Part shown: positions 1-7,892 of the stretch, piece by piece | Position numbering within the stretch: position 1 is the first letter of the stretch | How the letters are laid out: each line of letters starts with the position of its first letter | Source of the DNA: an uncultured Gemmiger sp. | GTDB lineage: Bacteria; Bacillota; Clostridia; Oscillospirales; Ruminococcaceae | Reading direction: 5' to 3' | Assembly (NCBI GenBank): GCA_944386225.1 | Contig: CALXAH010000013.1 | Coordinates: forward strand, 1-64,000 | Length of the DNA stretch: 64,000 nt | The notes under the pieces: model-generated | Told to the model about the DNA's origin: nothing | What the model saw: the letters and a program-made list of their open reading frames with translations, nothing else | Databases searched by the model: none | Translations under genes and position numbers: made by a program

Positions 1-171
1 CCGCCGCTTCCGGCATCAGCACCGTAGCCGCGGGTTCGGGCTTCTCTTCCCGCTTCGCCGCCGCTTCCGGCATCAGCACCGTAGCCGCGGGTTCGGGCTT
101 CTCTTCCCGCTTCGCCGCCGCTTCCGGCATCAGCTCGGTAGCCGCCGGCGCGAGCTTCTCCTCTGCCTTTG
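1..171. repeat. 57-bp in-frame tandem repeat (3 visible copies)
   Basis: Units begin at 1, 58 and 115. The first two are identical over 57 bp; the third, nearest the gene's 5' side, is diverged. Each encodes 19 residues around EEKPEPAATVLMPEAA. The array runs into the left edge, so the copy number is unknown. Confidence 0.9.
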
Positions 172-643
172 CCGCCTGGGCCATAGGCACGGTGGGGGCT
201 GCCGGGGCAATCTTGCCCGCGGGGGCGATCTTGTCCGCCCCGCCCAGTTCCGCCGCGCTGGGGGCCAGCTTTTCTACCGGCTGAACCTTTTTGCCCTTGC
301 GGGCCGGCTTTTTCTCCGGCACCGGGCGGGCCGGGGCGATCTTTTTGCCGGCGTTGCCGGGCATCAGTTCGGTAGCAGCCGCGGGGGCCACCTTGTCCTG
401 CCGGGCGGCTTCTTTTGCCTTTTTACGCCGCCGCAGCGCCAGCCGGATCAGCAGCCCGGCCGCCAGCACCACCGCCGCCGCCAGGGTATAGGGCCGGCTG
501 ACCGCCAGCACCTGCCCCAGGCCGGTGCCCATGCGGTAGGCGCCCAGCCCCCGCAGCAGCACCGCGGCCGCGATGGTATACGCCGCCAGCACCACCGTCA
601 GGGCGATCAGTACCGGCAGGACCCATCCAAAACGTCGTTTCAT
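1..643 (-). CDS. Ala/Pro-rich membrane protein with C-terminal tandem repeats (partial, cut by left edge)
   Basis: The frame opens at ATG 643 behind an AGGAG-type ribosome binding site and stays open to base 1, so the C-terminus is outside the window. The N-terminus has two hydrophobic segments: residues about 7-30 (VLPVLIALTVVLAAYTI) and about 48-68. A basic RRRKK stretch follows, then a long low-complexity tail rich in Ala, Pro, Lys and Glu. The tail carries recurring AATELMP/AATVLMP and KIAPA motifs and ends in 19-residue tandem repeats. It looks like a two-pass membrane protein with a long disordered cytoplasmic tail. No enzymatic motif is visible and the function is unknown. It is the last visible gene of a minus-strand run that begins with the kinase near 4 kb. 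Confidence 0.75.
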   Translation of the reverse strand, partial: MKRRFGWVLPVLIALTVVLAAYTIAAAVLLRGLGAYRMGTGLGQVLAVSRPYTLAAAVVLAAGLLIRLALRRRKKAKEAARQDKVAPAAATELMPGNAGKKIAPARPVPEKKPARKGKKVQPVEKLAPSAAELGGADKIAPAGKIAPAAPTVPMAQAAKAEEKLAPAATELMPEAAAKREEKPEPAATVLMPEAAAKREEKPEPAATVLMPEAA

Positions 644-700
644 CCGCCTGCACACTCCTGTATCACAAAATCAAACCGGGCGCAGGCCCGAAAGCCCGCG

Positions 701-844
701 CCCGCCAGGCTGTCAAAAAATTTTGCCAGCCTGGCGGGTCGTTTTTGCTGCCGTTGCAGCAGCAAAAACGGAAATATGGCAAGTGGGAGAGGGCCCTGAT
801 GGTCCTCTCCCACACCCTCTCCCCTTTCGGTAAGAAAGGAGAGA
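701..844. repeat. Cluster of intergenic hairpins
   Basis: This gene-free stretch between two minus-strand genes holds four consecutive inverted repeats: 701-738 (12-bp arms around CCCGCCAGGCTG), 740-770 (CGTTTTTGCTGC arms), 783-813 (GTGGGAGAGG arms) and about 816-844. At least one probably terminates transcription of the zinc-ribbon gene. The 783-813 arm resembles a hairpin at 14219-14246. Confidence 0.6.
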
Positions 845-901
845 ACCTGTCGCTTCAGGCCGGACGCCGGTTCAACGCCCGCGCCCGTACCTTGCCAAAT
901 C

Positions 902-1354
902 TTACAGCTTGGAGCCGCAGTTGCCGCAGAACGCCGCACCGGCTTCCAGTTCCGCGCCGCAGTTCGGGCAGACGGGGGTCTGCGCCAGGCGCTCCATCAC
1001 GCTGCGGTCCATCTGGGCGCCGCAGGAGGGGCAGAACTTGCTGGTGCGGGCTACCTCGGCGCCGCAGCCGGGGCAGATATTCACGTTGCGCACCTCCAGC
1101 AGGGTGGCCTTGCTGGCTTCGATGCCGGCCTTGACCTGGGCCACCTCCTGCAGCAGGGCCTGGGCGTCCGCCGCGTCAACGGGCACCAGTTCCGGATGCT
1201 CCACCAGGAACTGGCCCAGCTGGCTGTGCAGCTCCCGCAGGCGCTGCTCCTGATTGGAGATCTCCATATTCAGGCGGGTGATCTCCGCCATCTCCTTGCT
1301 CTTGCTAACCGCGCTCTGGGCAAAACGGCCCACGCTCTCTTTCCAACCTGCCAT
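902..1354 (-). CDS. Coiled-coil zinc-ribbon protein
   Basis: 150 residues. The N-terminal 85 residues are charged and helical (EITRLNMEISNQEQRLRELH), probably a coiled coil. The C-terminus holds two zinc ribbons in tandem: CPGC-x10-CPSC (about residues 94-111) and CPNC-x10-CGNC (about 128-146). This matches the double zinc ribbon (DZR/zinc_ribbon_2) families, which act as structural modules in many Firmicutes proteins. The start is ATG 1354 with AAAGGAGG upstream. No signal peptide or membrane segment is present, so it is cytoplasmic. Its place behind the kinase and small membrane proteins suggests a shared regulatory or envelope function, but no partner can be named. Confidence 0.75.
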   Translation of the reverse strand: MAGWKESVGRFAQSAVSKSKEMAEITRLNMEISNQEQRLRELHSQLGQFLVEHPELVPVDAADAQALLQEVAQVKAGIEASKATLLEVRNVNICPGCGAEVARTSKFCPSCGAQMDRSVMERLAQTPVCPNCGAELEAGAAFCGNCGSKL

Positions 1355-1394
1355 GTAGGGTTACCTCCTTTTAATGATGCCGTAAAACGGCGGT

Positions 1395-1769
1395 TTACTT
1401 CGCCAGGGACTTCTTGTACGCCAGGAACGCCAGCAGCCCGTACACCACCAGATACAGCAGGGTGCCGTAGGACAGGGAGTGGAAGCGGATCAGGCTGGAC
1501 AAAAAGCCGTACGCATAATCCACAGCCCAGATGCCCAGCGCGATGGCCAGCATCTGGAACTGGCACAGGGACAAAGCCAGCAGCATGCCCAGCACAAAGC
1601 CCCAGAAGCACAGGGCGGTAACAAAGCCGCCCAGATAGATAAAGTTGCTGATCAGGCTCAGCGCGGCAAACACGATGCCCATGATGGCGCCCAGAGGCAT
1701 CAGGGTGCGGAAGAGCGCCTTCTGGCTCAGGTAGGCGTTCAGGGTCTGACAAACTTGTTCCAGTTTCAT
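1395..1769 (-). CDS. Small multi-pass membrane protein, unknown function
   Basis: 124 residues with three or four hydrophobic segments (about 22-42, 45-80 and 98-118). The tail is basic (AYKKSLAK). The start is ATG 1769 with AAAGGAAT upstream. No family motif was recognised. It lies 40 bp upstream of the zinc-ribbon gene on the same strand and is probably co-transcribed with it. Confidence 0.65.
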   Translation of the reverse strand: MKLEQVCQTLNAYLSQKALFRTLMPLGAIMGIVFAALSLISNFIYLGGFVTALCFWGFVLGMLLALSLCQFQMLAIALGIWAVDYAYGFLSSLIRFHSLSYGTLLYLVVYGLLAFLAYKKSLAK

Positions 1770-1831
1770 AGTTGTGATTCCTTTCTGTGTGCGATATATT
1801 CCCCACGGCCCGCCAGGGGCCGTTTACCGGT

Positions 1832-1981
1832 TTATTGATACTCCCGGCGCACCGCCTGGGTGATCCGCCGCCGGGCCCGGCGCAGCAGCACCGCCGTTAT
1901 CAGCGCCCCCAGCACCGAGATCCCCGCACCGGCCAGGCCGCCGTAAAACAGCAGCATGCTGCGGGTCAGTTCCATCTCCAT
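1832..1981 (-). CDS. 49-residue single-pass membrane protein
   Basis: A short frame starts at ATG 1981 and ends at TAA 1832. It encodes one transmembrane helix (about MLLFYGGLAGAGISVLGALI) followed by an Arg-rich cytoplasmic end (LLRRARRRITQAVRR). A near-perfect AAGGAGG precedes the start by about 7 nt and overlaps the stop region of the upstream kinase gene (stop at 1994), so translation is probably coupled to the kinase. The tight coupling and good ribosome binding site support a real gene. The function is unknown; a small membrane partner of the kinase is an inference. Confidence 0.65.
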   Translation of the reverse strand: MEMELTRSMLLFYGGLAGAGISVLGALITAVLLRRARRRITQAVRREYQ

Positions 1982-1993
1982 TGCCGTTCCTCC

Positions 1994-4081
1994 TTATTCC
2001 AGCGCCCAGCCGGCGGCAATCAGCTGATTGACCAGTTCTTCCAGCCGCAGCATCTCCGCATCCTGCACCGAAGCGCTGGCATACAGCTGCTGCGCCTGCC
2101 GCCAGGCCGCACCCATGGCGGTGTAATCCCGCTGCTCGGTGGGCTTGGCGCCCTCCCGGTCGGCGTAAAGCAGCGCCAGCCGCATATACACCCGGTAGTC
2201 GCCGGGATAATCCTGTTCCAGTGCCAGCAGCTGCTGCTCGGCCTCGTCGTACCGGTCCAGATACTGCAGCACCACGGCGGCGTTCTGCCGCACCGCAAAG
2301 GTGGCGTAGCCCCGGTCCAGCAGCTGCTGCAGGCAGGCCAGCGCCTGCTCGTAGTCCTGCTGCCAGCCCTCGCCGCCCGCGGCGCCCCGGCGCAGATAGG
2401 CCTCGCTCAGCATCTGCAGCTGCAGGCTGTTGCCCGCCGCGCCCAGACGGCTGCAGGCCGCCGTGAGCAGATCGATCTCCTGCCCCAGCCAGGCGTCCCC
2501 CAGCTGCTGGCAGCACCGGGCCGCCTGCTGGGAGGCCCGGCTCACCACCGTGTCATCCTCCGACCGGCTGGCCGCCAGGCTCAGCTGTTCCAGCGCAGCC
2601 TCGTAGTTGCCGTAGGCAAATTCAATCTCGCCGCTCACCATCGCCAGATCTGCCTCCGGGCATCCCTGGCCCCGCAGCTGTTCCACCGTTTCCCGGGCCA
2701 GTTCCGGCTCGCCGGTGCGGGCCCAGGCCACCGCCAGATCCCGCTGGTAGGCCAGCTGGGTGCCGTCCAGATACACGGCGTTCTGGTAGGCCTGCAAGGC
2801 GTCGGTGTACTCCTCCAGCTGATAATGGCAGGAGCCCAGCACGTACTGCACCTCGGCCTGGGCCTGGCGGAACTGCTCCTCGCTCATGCCCGGGTCAGGC
2901 TCAAAGGTCTGGCCGGACAACAGATCCACCGCCTGCTGGTACTGCCCGGTGCGGAACAGCAGCCCGCCCAGCCGGGCATAGGCCTCGGTGGCCTTGGGCT
3001 CCAGCTGCACCGCCTGCATCAGCAGCTGCTCGCTGTCGGCGTACTGCATCTGTTCCATCAGGGTCTGGGCCTGCTGTACCAGATTTATGTATTCGGTGCG
3101 GGTATCCTGCTGCATGCCCCGCCAGCCCAGCGCCGCGCAGAGCAGGCTGCCCGCCAGCGCCAGGCTCCACAGCCCGGCCGCCGCCCAGCAGGACGCCGCC
3201 CAGCGCTTGTAGCGCTTGTCCATCTTTTCCAGCCGGTTCAGCGCCCGCAGCATCTCGGAGGCGGAGGCAAACCGGTCTTTCGGGTCGGGGGTCATGGCCC
3301 GCTCGATCACCTGGCGGAAGGGGTCGCCCAGCTGGATGTCGTACCGCTCCAGCGGCACCACGCCCTGGGCCCAGACCAGCGGGTCGTACCCGGTGATCAT
3401 GTAGTAGGCCAGCGCGCCGATGGCGTACAGGTCGGTGCGGGTGGTCACATGGCCGAAGCCGGCCGCCGCCTGGGCCAGCGCCCGCAGCGGGCTGTCCGCC
3501 GGGAACAGCTCCGGCGCAAAATTGTACTGTTCCGGCGCCGCATAGCCGGAGGAGGCGCCGATGGCCTCCATCTCTTCCTCTTTGGCCACCAGCGAGGCGT
3601 TGAAGTCGATGACGCAGATGTCCCCGTCGGGGGTGATCATCACGTTTTCCGGTTTCAGGTCGCTGTGGATGATGGCCGGGCTGCGCCCGTGCATGTACTC
3701 GGTCACCTGGCACAGCTGCAATGTCCAGGCCAGGGTCTGCTTCTGGTCCAGCGCGCCGTGGGCCTGCACATACTCCCGCAGGGTGCAGCCGGGCACCAGC
3801 TCCATAATGGTATAGCAGTACCCGTCCGACGCACGCTTGAAATCGTAGATGCGGGGCAGATACTGGTGGCGCAGCCCGGTCAGGATGCGGGCCTCGCTGC
3901 CCTCGTCCATCTTACCCTTGAACTGGCTCTTGACCCGCTTGATCACTACGTCCACATCCAGCCCCTGCTTGTGGGCCCGGAACAGGCTGCTGAATCCGCC
4001 CTCCTGGTTCAGGGGGCGCACATCCACCAGATCCTGCCCCAGAACCTCGGCCGGGATACCGGCATCGGTCAAAACGCTCAT
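1994..4081 (-). CDS. Membrane Ser/Thr protein kinase with extracytoplasmic TPR repeats
   Basis: 695 residues. The N-terminal 280 residues are a PknB-like kinase: invariant Lys in VVIKRV (about K48), catalytic loop HSDLKPEN (about 139-146; Ser replaces the usual Arg), metal-binding DFN instead of DFG (about 159-161), and an APEQY segment before the C-lobe. The Gly-rich loop is reduced to NQEGGFSS. One transmembrane helix lies at about 294-316. Some 370 residues of helical TPR-type repeats (for example TEAYARLGGLLFRTGQYQQAV) follow and would be outside the cell. The layout fits a sensor kinase that phosphorylates cytoplasmic Ser/Thr targets. A non-RD kinase such as this is usually not controlled by activation-loop phosphorylation. 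The nearest reader domain in the window is the FHA protein at 26.9 kb. Start ATG 4081. Confidence 0.85.
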   Translation of the reverse strand: MSVLTDAGIPAEVLGQDLVDVRPLNQEGGFSSLFRAHKQGLDVDVVIKRVKSQFKGKMDEGSEARILTGLRHQYLPRIYDFKRASDGYCYTIMELVPGCTLREYVQAHGALDQKQTLAWTLQLCQVTEYMHGRSPAIIHSDLKPENVMITPDGDICVIDFNASLVAKEEEMEAIGASSGYAAPEQYNFAPELFPADSPLRALAQAAAGFGHVTTRTDLYAIGALAYYMITGYDPLVWAQGVVPLERYDIQLGDPFRQVIERAMTPDPKDRFASASEMLRALNRLEKMDKRYKRWAASCWAAAGLWSLALAGSLLCAALGWRGMQQDTRTEYINLVQQAQTLMEQMQYADSEQLLMQAVQLEPKATEAYARLGGLLFRTGQYQQAVDLLSGQTFEPDPGMSEEQFRQAQAEVQYVLGSCHYQLEEYTDALQAYQNAVYLDGTQLAYQRDLAVAWARTGEPELARETVEQLRGQGCPEADLAMVSGEIEFAYGNYEAALEQLSLAASRSEDDTVVSRASQQAARCCQQLGDAWLGQEIDLLTAACSRLGAAGNSLQLQMLSEAYLRRGAAGGEGWQQDYEQALACLQQLLDRGYATFAVRQNAAVVLQYLDRYDEAEQQLLALEQDYPGDYRVYMRLALLYADREGAKPTEQRDYTAMGAAWRQAQQLYASASVQDAEMLRLEELVNQLIAAGWALE

Positions 4082-4248
4082 GAAACTTTCTCCCCATTAC
4101 GGGGCCTCGCCCCGTGTTCACAAATTCTCCATATTATTATACCGCCCGCCTTTCCCTGTCGAAAAGCGTCATTCCGGGCAAACCCGCCACCAAAAATGCC
4201 CGCAACCGTGCTGTTTGTGAATCGTGAAATTTCTTTTCTTCCTCCTCC

Positions 4249-4277
4249 TTGACAAGTAACTATCATAGTGATATTAT
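4249..4277 (+). promoter_or_regulatory. Strong sigma-A promoter for the SPFH gene
   Basis: TTGACA at 4249-4254, a 17-bp spacer, then TATTAT at 4272-4277, about 45 bp upstream of the AAGGAGG that serves the 4320 start. Confidence 0.75.
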
Positions 4278-4287
4278 TTTGATATCA
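4269..4287. promoter_or_regulatory. Palindromic candidate operator over the -10 box
   Basis: TGATAT at 4269-4274 and ATATCA at 4282-4287 form a perfect 6-bp inverted repeat that covers the -10 element and would sit under RNA polymerase. A repressor site is plausible. The regulator is unknown, but the downstream ribbon-helix-helix protein is a candidate. Confidence 0.45.
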
Positions 4288-4319
4288 GATAACTACCTTT
4301 TCACAAGGAGGAACAAATC

Positions 4320-5348
4320 ATGACGGAAAAACTGTTGCAGAATAAAAAGAACGGTATGCCGATCCTGCTGGCGATCCTGGCGGGGTATGTTGTGGCCATC
4401 CTGGTAGTGCTGTGGGCGGCAGGCGCTTTCGGGGAAGCGGCAGTGCCGGAGAATCTGTCCGCACTGACCGGCGTGCTCATGGCGGTGTGCGTGGCCTGGC
4501 TGTGCCTGGGCTGGATCCTGGCCTGCGGCCTGAAGGTGCTGCGGCCCCAGGAGGCCCTGGTGCTGACCCTGTTCGGCAACTACATCGGCACCCTGAAAGG
4601 CGAGGGATTTTATTATGTGAATCCCTTCTGCGCAGGGGTAAACCCGGCGGCCCGCACCCGGCTGAACCAGAGCGGCGACGTAAGCGAGCGGCCGGTGCCT
4701 ACCGGCAAGAACGAGCTGAGCGCAACACCGGTCAGCAACAAGCTGAGCCTGAAGGTCATGACCCTGAACAACAACCGCCAGAAGATCAACGACTGCCTGG
4801 GCAACCCGGTGGAGATCGGCATTGCGGTGACCTGGCGCATCGTGGACACTGCCAAGGCGGTGTTCAGCGTGGACAATTATAAGGAGTTTCTGTCCCTGCA
4901 GTGCGACACCGCCCTGCGGAACATCGTGCGCATCTACCCCTACGACGTGGCCCCCAACGTGGACACCACCGGCGACGGCCAGGCGGACGACGGCAGCCTG
5001 CGCGGCTCCAGCGAGATCGTGGCGGCCCGGATCAAGGACGAGATCCAGGCCCGGGTGCAGCAGGCCGGTCTGGAGATTCTGGAAGCCCGGATCACCTACC
5101 TGGCCTACGCGCCGGAAATCGCGGCGGTGATGCTGCAGCGCCAGCAGGCGTCGGCCATCATCGACGCCCGCAAGATGATCGTGGACGGCGCCGTGGGCAT
5201 GGTGGAGATGGCCCTGGAACGGCTGAGCGAAAACCAGGTGGTGAACCTGGATGAGGAGCGCAAGGCCGCCATGGTGTCCAACCTGCTGGTGGTGCTCTGC
5301 GGCAACCGGGACGCCCAGCCGGTGGTCAATTCCGGCAGCCTGTACTGA
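4320..5348 (+). CDS. SPFH/Band-7 (prohibitin/stomatin-like) membrane protein
   Basis: 342 residues. Two N-terminal transmembrane segments (about 14-35 and 50-72) precede an SPFH core recognisable by [31 protein letters not shown], with [24 protein letters not shown] and an Ala/Glu/Arg-rich helix ([41 protein letters not shown]). SPFH proteins assemble into membrane scaffolds. The start is ATG 4320 behind CACAAGGAGG. The stop overlaps the next start by one base (TGATG), so the two genes are translationally coupled. The short promoter-proximal pair looks like an inducible envelope-stress unit, which is an inference. Confidence 0.85.
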   Translation: MTEKLLQNKKNGMPILLAILAGYVVAILVVLWAAGAFGEAAVPENLSALTGVLMAVCVAWLCLGWILACGLKVLRPQEALVLTLFGNYIGTLKGEGFYYVNPFCAGVNPAARTRLNQSGDVSERPVPTGKNELSATPVSNKLSLKVMTLNNNRQKINDCLGNPVEIGIAVTWRIVDTAKAVFSVDNYKEFLSLQCDTALRNIVRIYPYDVAPNVDTTGDGQADDGSLRGSSEIVAARIKDEIQARVQQAGLEILEARITYLAYAPEIAAVMLQRQQASAIIDARKMIVDGAVGMVEMALERLSENQVVNLDEERKAAMVSNLLVVLCGNRDAQPVVNSGSLY

Positions 5349-5548
5349 TGGCCGGGGAGAAAAAGCAGATCCCGCTGCGGCTGTCCGCCAGCCTGTACGC
5401 GGCCATTGCCGCCTGGGCGGAGGATGATTTCCGCTCGGTGAACGGCCAGATCGAGTACCTCCTCACCGAGTGCGTGCGCCAGCGCAAGAAAAACGGCCGT
5501 CCGGTCCCCCACGAACTGGATGTGCCGCCGGATCTGGATATTGAATGA
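5348..5548 (+). CDS. Small Arc/ribbon-helix-helix-like protein
   Basis: 66 residues. The N-terminal [42 protein letters not shown] has the strand-helix-helix pattern of the Arc/MetJ fold (alternating strand IPLRL, then two amphipathic helices). It starts at ATG 5348 inside the SPFH stop codon. In Clostridia, SPFH genes are often followed by such a protein, which supports the call. It may bind DNA or act as an adaptor for the SPFH scaffold. Confidence 0.7.
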   Translation: MAGEKKQIPLRLSASLYAAIAAWAEDDFRSVNGQIEYLLTECVRQRKKNGRPVPHELDVPPDLDIE

Positions 5549-5584
5549 AAAACGGGACGTTCCGCGCAGGAACGTCCCGTTTTG
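5548..5584. terminator. Bidirectional rho-independent terminator
   Basis: AACGGGACGTTCC and GGAACGTCCCGTT arms around GCGCA, A-rich before and TTTTG after. It serves the SPFH pair on + and the MocR gene on -. Confidence 0.85.
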
Positions 5585-6985
5585 CTATCGCCACAGTTCG
5601 GCCAGCCGCGCCGCCAGCGGTTCGGCCTGTCCGGCGGCCAAAGCGCCGTAGCCCAGCACCACGGTGGAGGGCGGGCAGACCGCCGCCTGGCAGAACTCGC
5701 TCAGGCCAGCCAGCCGCACCCCGGCGGTGCGGGCGGCGCGCACCATCTCCCCTTCCGGCGGGCCGCCCGCCACCCGCAAAAGGAAATGCAGACCCGTCTG
5801 CCGCCCGCCGAAGGTCAGCCGGTCGGCGCCGAAGGCAGATTCCAGCGCGCCGGTCAGGGCGGCGGCCCGGGCCCGGTACTCCTTGCGCATCCGGGCCAGA
5901 TGCCGGGTAAAGTGTCCCTCGGCCATAAACCGGTACAGGGTCTGCTGCTCGAACCGGCTCACGGTGGAGGCGTAGGCGGAAAACCGCGCCCGGTAAGCCC
6001 CCAGCAGATGCCGGGGCAGCACCATATAGGCAATACGGATGCTGGGCGCCAGGCTTTTGGAAAAGGTGGACAGGTACACCACCGGCCCGTCCGGCCCGGC
6101 CATACCCTGCAGGCTGGGCAGCGGGCGCACGTCGAACCGGAATTCCGAATCGTAGTCGTCCTCTAAAATGTACCGGCCGGGCGCGGCCATCGCCCAGGCC
6201 AGCAGCCCGGCCCGGCGGGGGGCGGGCATGGTGACCCCGGTGGGGAACTGGTGGCTGGGGGTCACATAGGCGATGCGGGCCCCGGAGGCTTCCAGCGCGT
6301 CCAGATCCATGCCGCCCGCGTCGATGGGCACCGGCAGGCAGGCCACGCCGCAGTTGCCCAGCACCGCCCGGGGCCGCAGGTAGCCCGGATCCTCCAGCGC
6401 GGCGGGGCCGCCGGGCAGCAGCACCGCCAACAGGCTGAGCAGGTATTCCGCCCCGGCCCCCACCACGATCTGATCCGGCGTGCAGACCACGCCCCGGTAG
6501 CTTTGCAGGTAGTCGGCGATGGCGGCGCGCAGTTCTTCGTCCCCCTGGGGATGGCCGTGGGCCAGCAGGCCCGGCTGGGCGTAGAGCAGTTCTTTCTGGA
6601 TGCGGCCCCAGGTGCGGAACGGGAACAGCCCGGTATCCACCCCGCTGGTGCCGCAGTCGAACTGCCAGACCGGCGCAGCCGCTGCCGGAACGGCGGGCAC
6701 AGGGGCGGCCTGGGGCAGACCGGGCAGCGGCAGCGAGGCGCGCCCGGCCACAAAGAAGCCCGACCGGGGCCGCACGTCCAGCCAGCCCTCGGCGGCCAGC
6801 AGCTGGTAGGCAGTATCCACCGTGTTCACGCTGACCCCCAGCTGTTCGGCCAGGCTGCGCTTGCCGGGCAGACGGCGGCCGGCGGGCAGTTCCCCCGCCC
6901 GGATGCGCCCGGCCAGCGCCCGGTACAGCTGTTCGTACAGCGGCAGTTCCCCCGCCGGATCGAGAGAAAACAACGGTGCCGACAT
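5585..6985 (-). CDS. MocR/PdxR-type transcriptional regulator (GntR DNA-binding domain plus aminotransferase domain)
   Basis: 466 residues. A GntR-type winged helix (about 10-80: LPLYEQLYRALAGRIRAGELPAGRRLPGKRSLAEQLGVSVNTV) is fused to a fold-type I aminotransferase domain of about 350 residues. The PLP-binding Lys is in STFSKSLAPSIRIAYMVLP and the cofactor-contact Asp in LEDDYDSEFRF. I chose ATG 6985 because GGGAGG lies just upstream, whereas an in-frame ATG at 7000 would place that site inside the coding sequence. MocR proteins commonly control the divergent neighbour, here an ECF vitamin S-component. A vitamin B6-related role is likely but not proven. Confidence 0.85.
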   Translation of the reverse strand: MSAPLFSLDPAGELPLYEQLYRALAGRIRAGELPAGRRLPGKRSLAEQLGVSVNTVDTAYQLLAAEGWLDVRPRSGFFVAGRASLPLPGLPQAAPVPAVPAAAAPVWQFDCGTSGVDTGLFPFRTWGRIQKELLYAQPGLLAHGHPQGDEELRAAIADYLQSYRGVVCTPDQIVVGAGAEYLLSLLAVLLPGGPAALEDPGYLRPRAVLGNCGVACLPVPIDAGGMDLDALEASGARIAYVTPSHQFPTGVTMPAPRRAGLLAWAMAAPGRYILEDDYDSEFRFDVRPLPSLQGMAGPDGPVVYLSTFSKSLAPSIRIAYMVLPRHLLGAYRARFSAYASTVSRFEQQTLYRFMAEGHFTRHLARMRKEYRARAAALTGALESAFGADRLTFGGRQTGLHFLLRVAGGPPEGEMVRAARTAGVRLAGLSEFCQAAVCPPSTVVLGYGALAAGQAEPLAARLAELWR

Positions 6986-7023
6986 AATCACGCCTCCCAT
7001 CTGATACCATAAAAAATATACAT

Positions 7024-7047
7024 TCTGACCATTTTAATGGGGTCAGA
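7024..7047. promoter_or_regulatory. Inverted-repeat candidate operator between MocR and the ECF S-component
   Basis: TCTGACC at 7024-7030 and GGTCAGA at 7041-7047 are perfect 7-bp arms around a 10-bp centre. A TATAAT at 7054-7059 serves the + strand gene and a TATATT at 7015-7020 faces the MocR gene. The + promoter has no good -35 box at this position, as expected for an activated promoter. Confidence 0.6.
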
Positions 7048-7091
7048 GTTCGCTATAATAGAGCATACAGACCGGGGCGAAAAAAGTCAAG

Positions 7092-7264
7092 GGCAGCTCC
7101 GCACAATTCCAGGCGGTGGAGCGCGCCAGAAAAATTTTTGTGATATGAATCAAAAAACGCAGGCAAACCTGGGTGGTTTGCCGAGTATTTTTGGAAAATA
7201 GCACGGAATTTTTAGGCGGGATACGCCGTCTGAGCCGTCAGGCGCGAATTGTGCGGAGTTGCCC
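7092..7264. mobile_element. 173-bp element with 19-bp terminal inverted repeats (MITE-like, or a structured 5' leader)
   Basis: The left arm GGGCAGCTCCGCACAATTC (7092-7110) pairs with 7246-7264, with a single G.T mismatch that would be a G.U pair in RNA. CAA flanks the element on both sides (7089-7091 and 7265-7267), consistent with a 3-bp target duplication. Inside is a second hairpin with GGCAAACC/GGTTTGCC arms at about 7162-7182. It lies between the TATAAT promoter (7054-7059) and the gene start at 7293, so it must be transcribed as the 5' leader. It matches no riboswitch class I can recognise. Confidence 0.5.
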
Positions 7265-7292
7265 CAAGAGTCCCGGCGGGGAGGAAAGTTGT

Positions 7293-7883
7293 ATGCGAAA
7301 TCAAGACAAACATATCCGGCGGCTGACGGTGCTGGCGATGCTGGCGGCGCTGGCCTATGTGGGATTTGCGGTGCTGCAGTTCCGGATCCAGCTGCCGGGC
7401 GGGGACGCCACCAGCATTCATCTGGGAAATTCCATCTGTGTGCTGGGGGCGCTGCTGTTCGGCGGAATGTACGGCGGCGTGGGCGGCGCGGTCGGTATGA
7501 GCCTGGGGGATCTGTTTGACCCGGTGTACATTACCTATGTGCCCAAGACCCTGATCGCCAAGTTGTGCATTGGCCTGATCACCGGCGTAGTGGCCCATCG
7601 GGTGCTGCATGTGAGCCAGCAGACCGATCCGAAACGCCGCAGCCTGTACGCCGTTATCTCGGCGGCGGCGGGACTGGCGTTCAACTGCGTGTTTGATCCG
7701 CTGTTCGGATATTATTACAAGCTGCTGATCCTGGGCAAGCCCGCCGCCGATCTGACCCTGGCCTGGAACGTGGGCGCTACCTGCATCAACGCCGTGATCA
7801 GCACCGCCGTGGGCGTGGCCGCCTACCTGGCCCTGCGCCCCGCCCTCCAGCGAGCCGGACTGTTCCGGGATCTGCTCAAGTGA
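7293..7883 (+). CDS. ECF transporter S-component (vitamin uptake; vitamin B6 type possible)
   Basis: 196 residues, about six membrane segments. The N-terminus (RRLTVLAMLAALAYVGFAVLQFRIQ) and the GGMYGGVGGAVGMSLGDLFDP block are typical of ECF S-components, the substrate-binding membrane subunit that docks on a shared EcfAAT module. I place the start at ATG 7293 behind GGGGAGG, not at an upstream in-frame start that would run through the inverted-repeat leader. No EcfA or EcfT gene is adjacent, so this is a group II system using a shared energising module, for example the one at 60.9-63.4 kb. The divergent MocR regulator suggests a B6-type or other PLP-linked substrate. Confidence 0.8.
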   Translation: MRNQDKHIRRLTVLAMLAALAYVGFAVLQFRIQLPGGDATSIHLGNSICVLGALLFGGMYGGVGGAVGMSLGDLFDPVYITYVPKTLIAKLCIGLITGVVAHRVLHVSQQTDPKRRSLYAVISAAAGLAFNCVFDPLFGYYYKLLILGKPAADLTLAWNVGATCINAVISTAVGVAAYLALRPALQRAGLFRDLLK

Positions 7884-7892
7884 GAGGCTGAT

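Noticed and set aside
1787-4252. Long + strand frame opposite the kinase gene (821 codons)
   Set aside because: Low-complexity Gln/His/Leu translation, no ribosome binding site, fully antisense to a clear kinase-TPR gene.
7173-7292. N-terminal extension of the ECF S-component to 7173
   Set aside because: It would translate through the inverted-repeat element; the AGG-rich ribosome binding site and family homology start at 7293.
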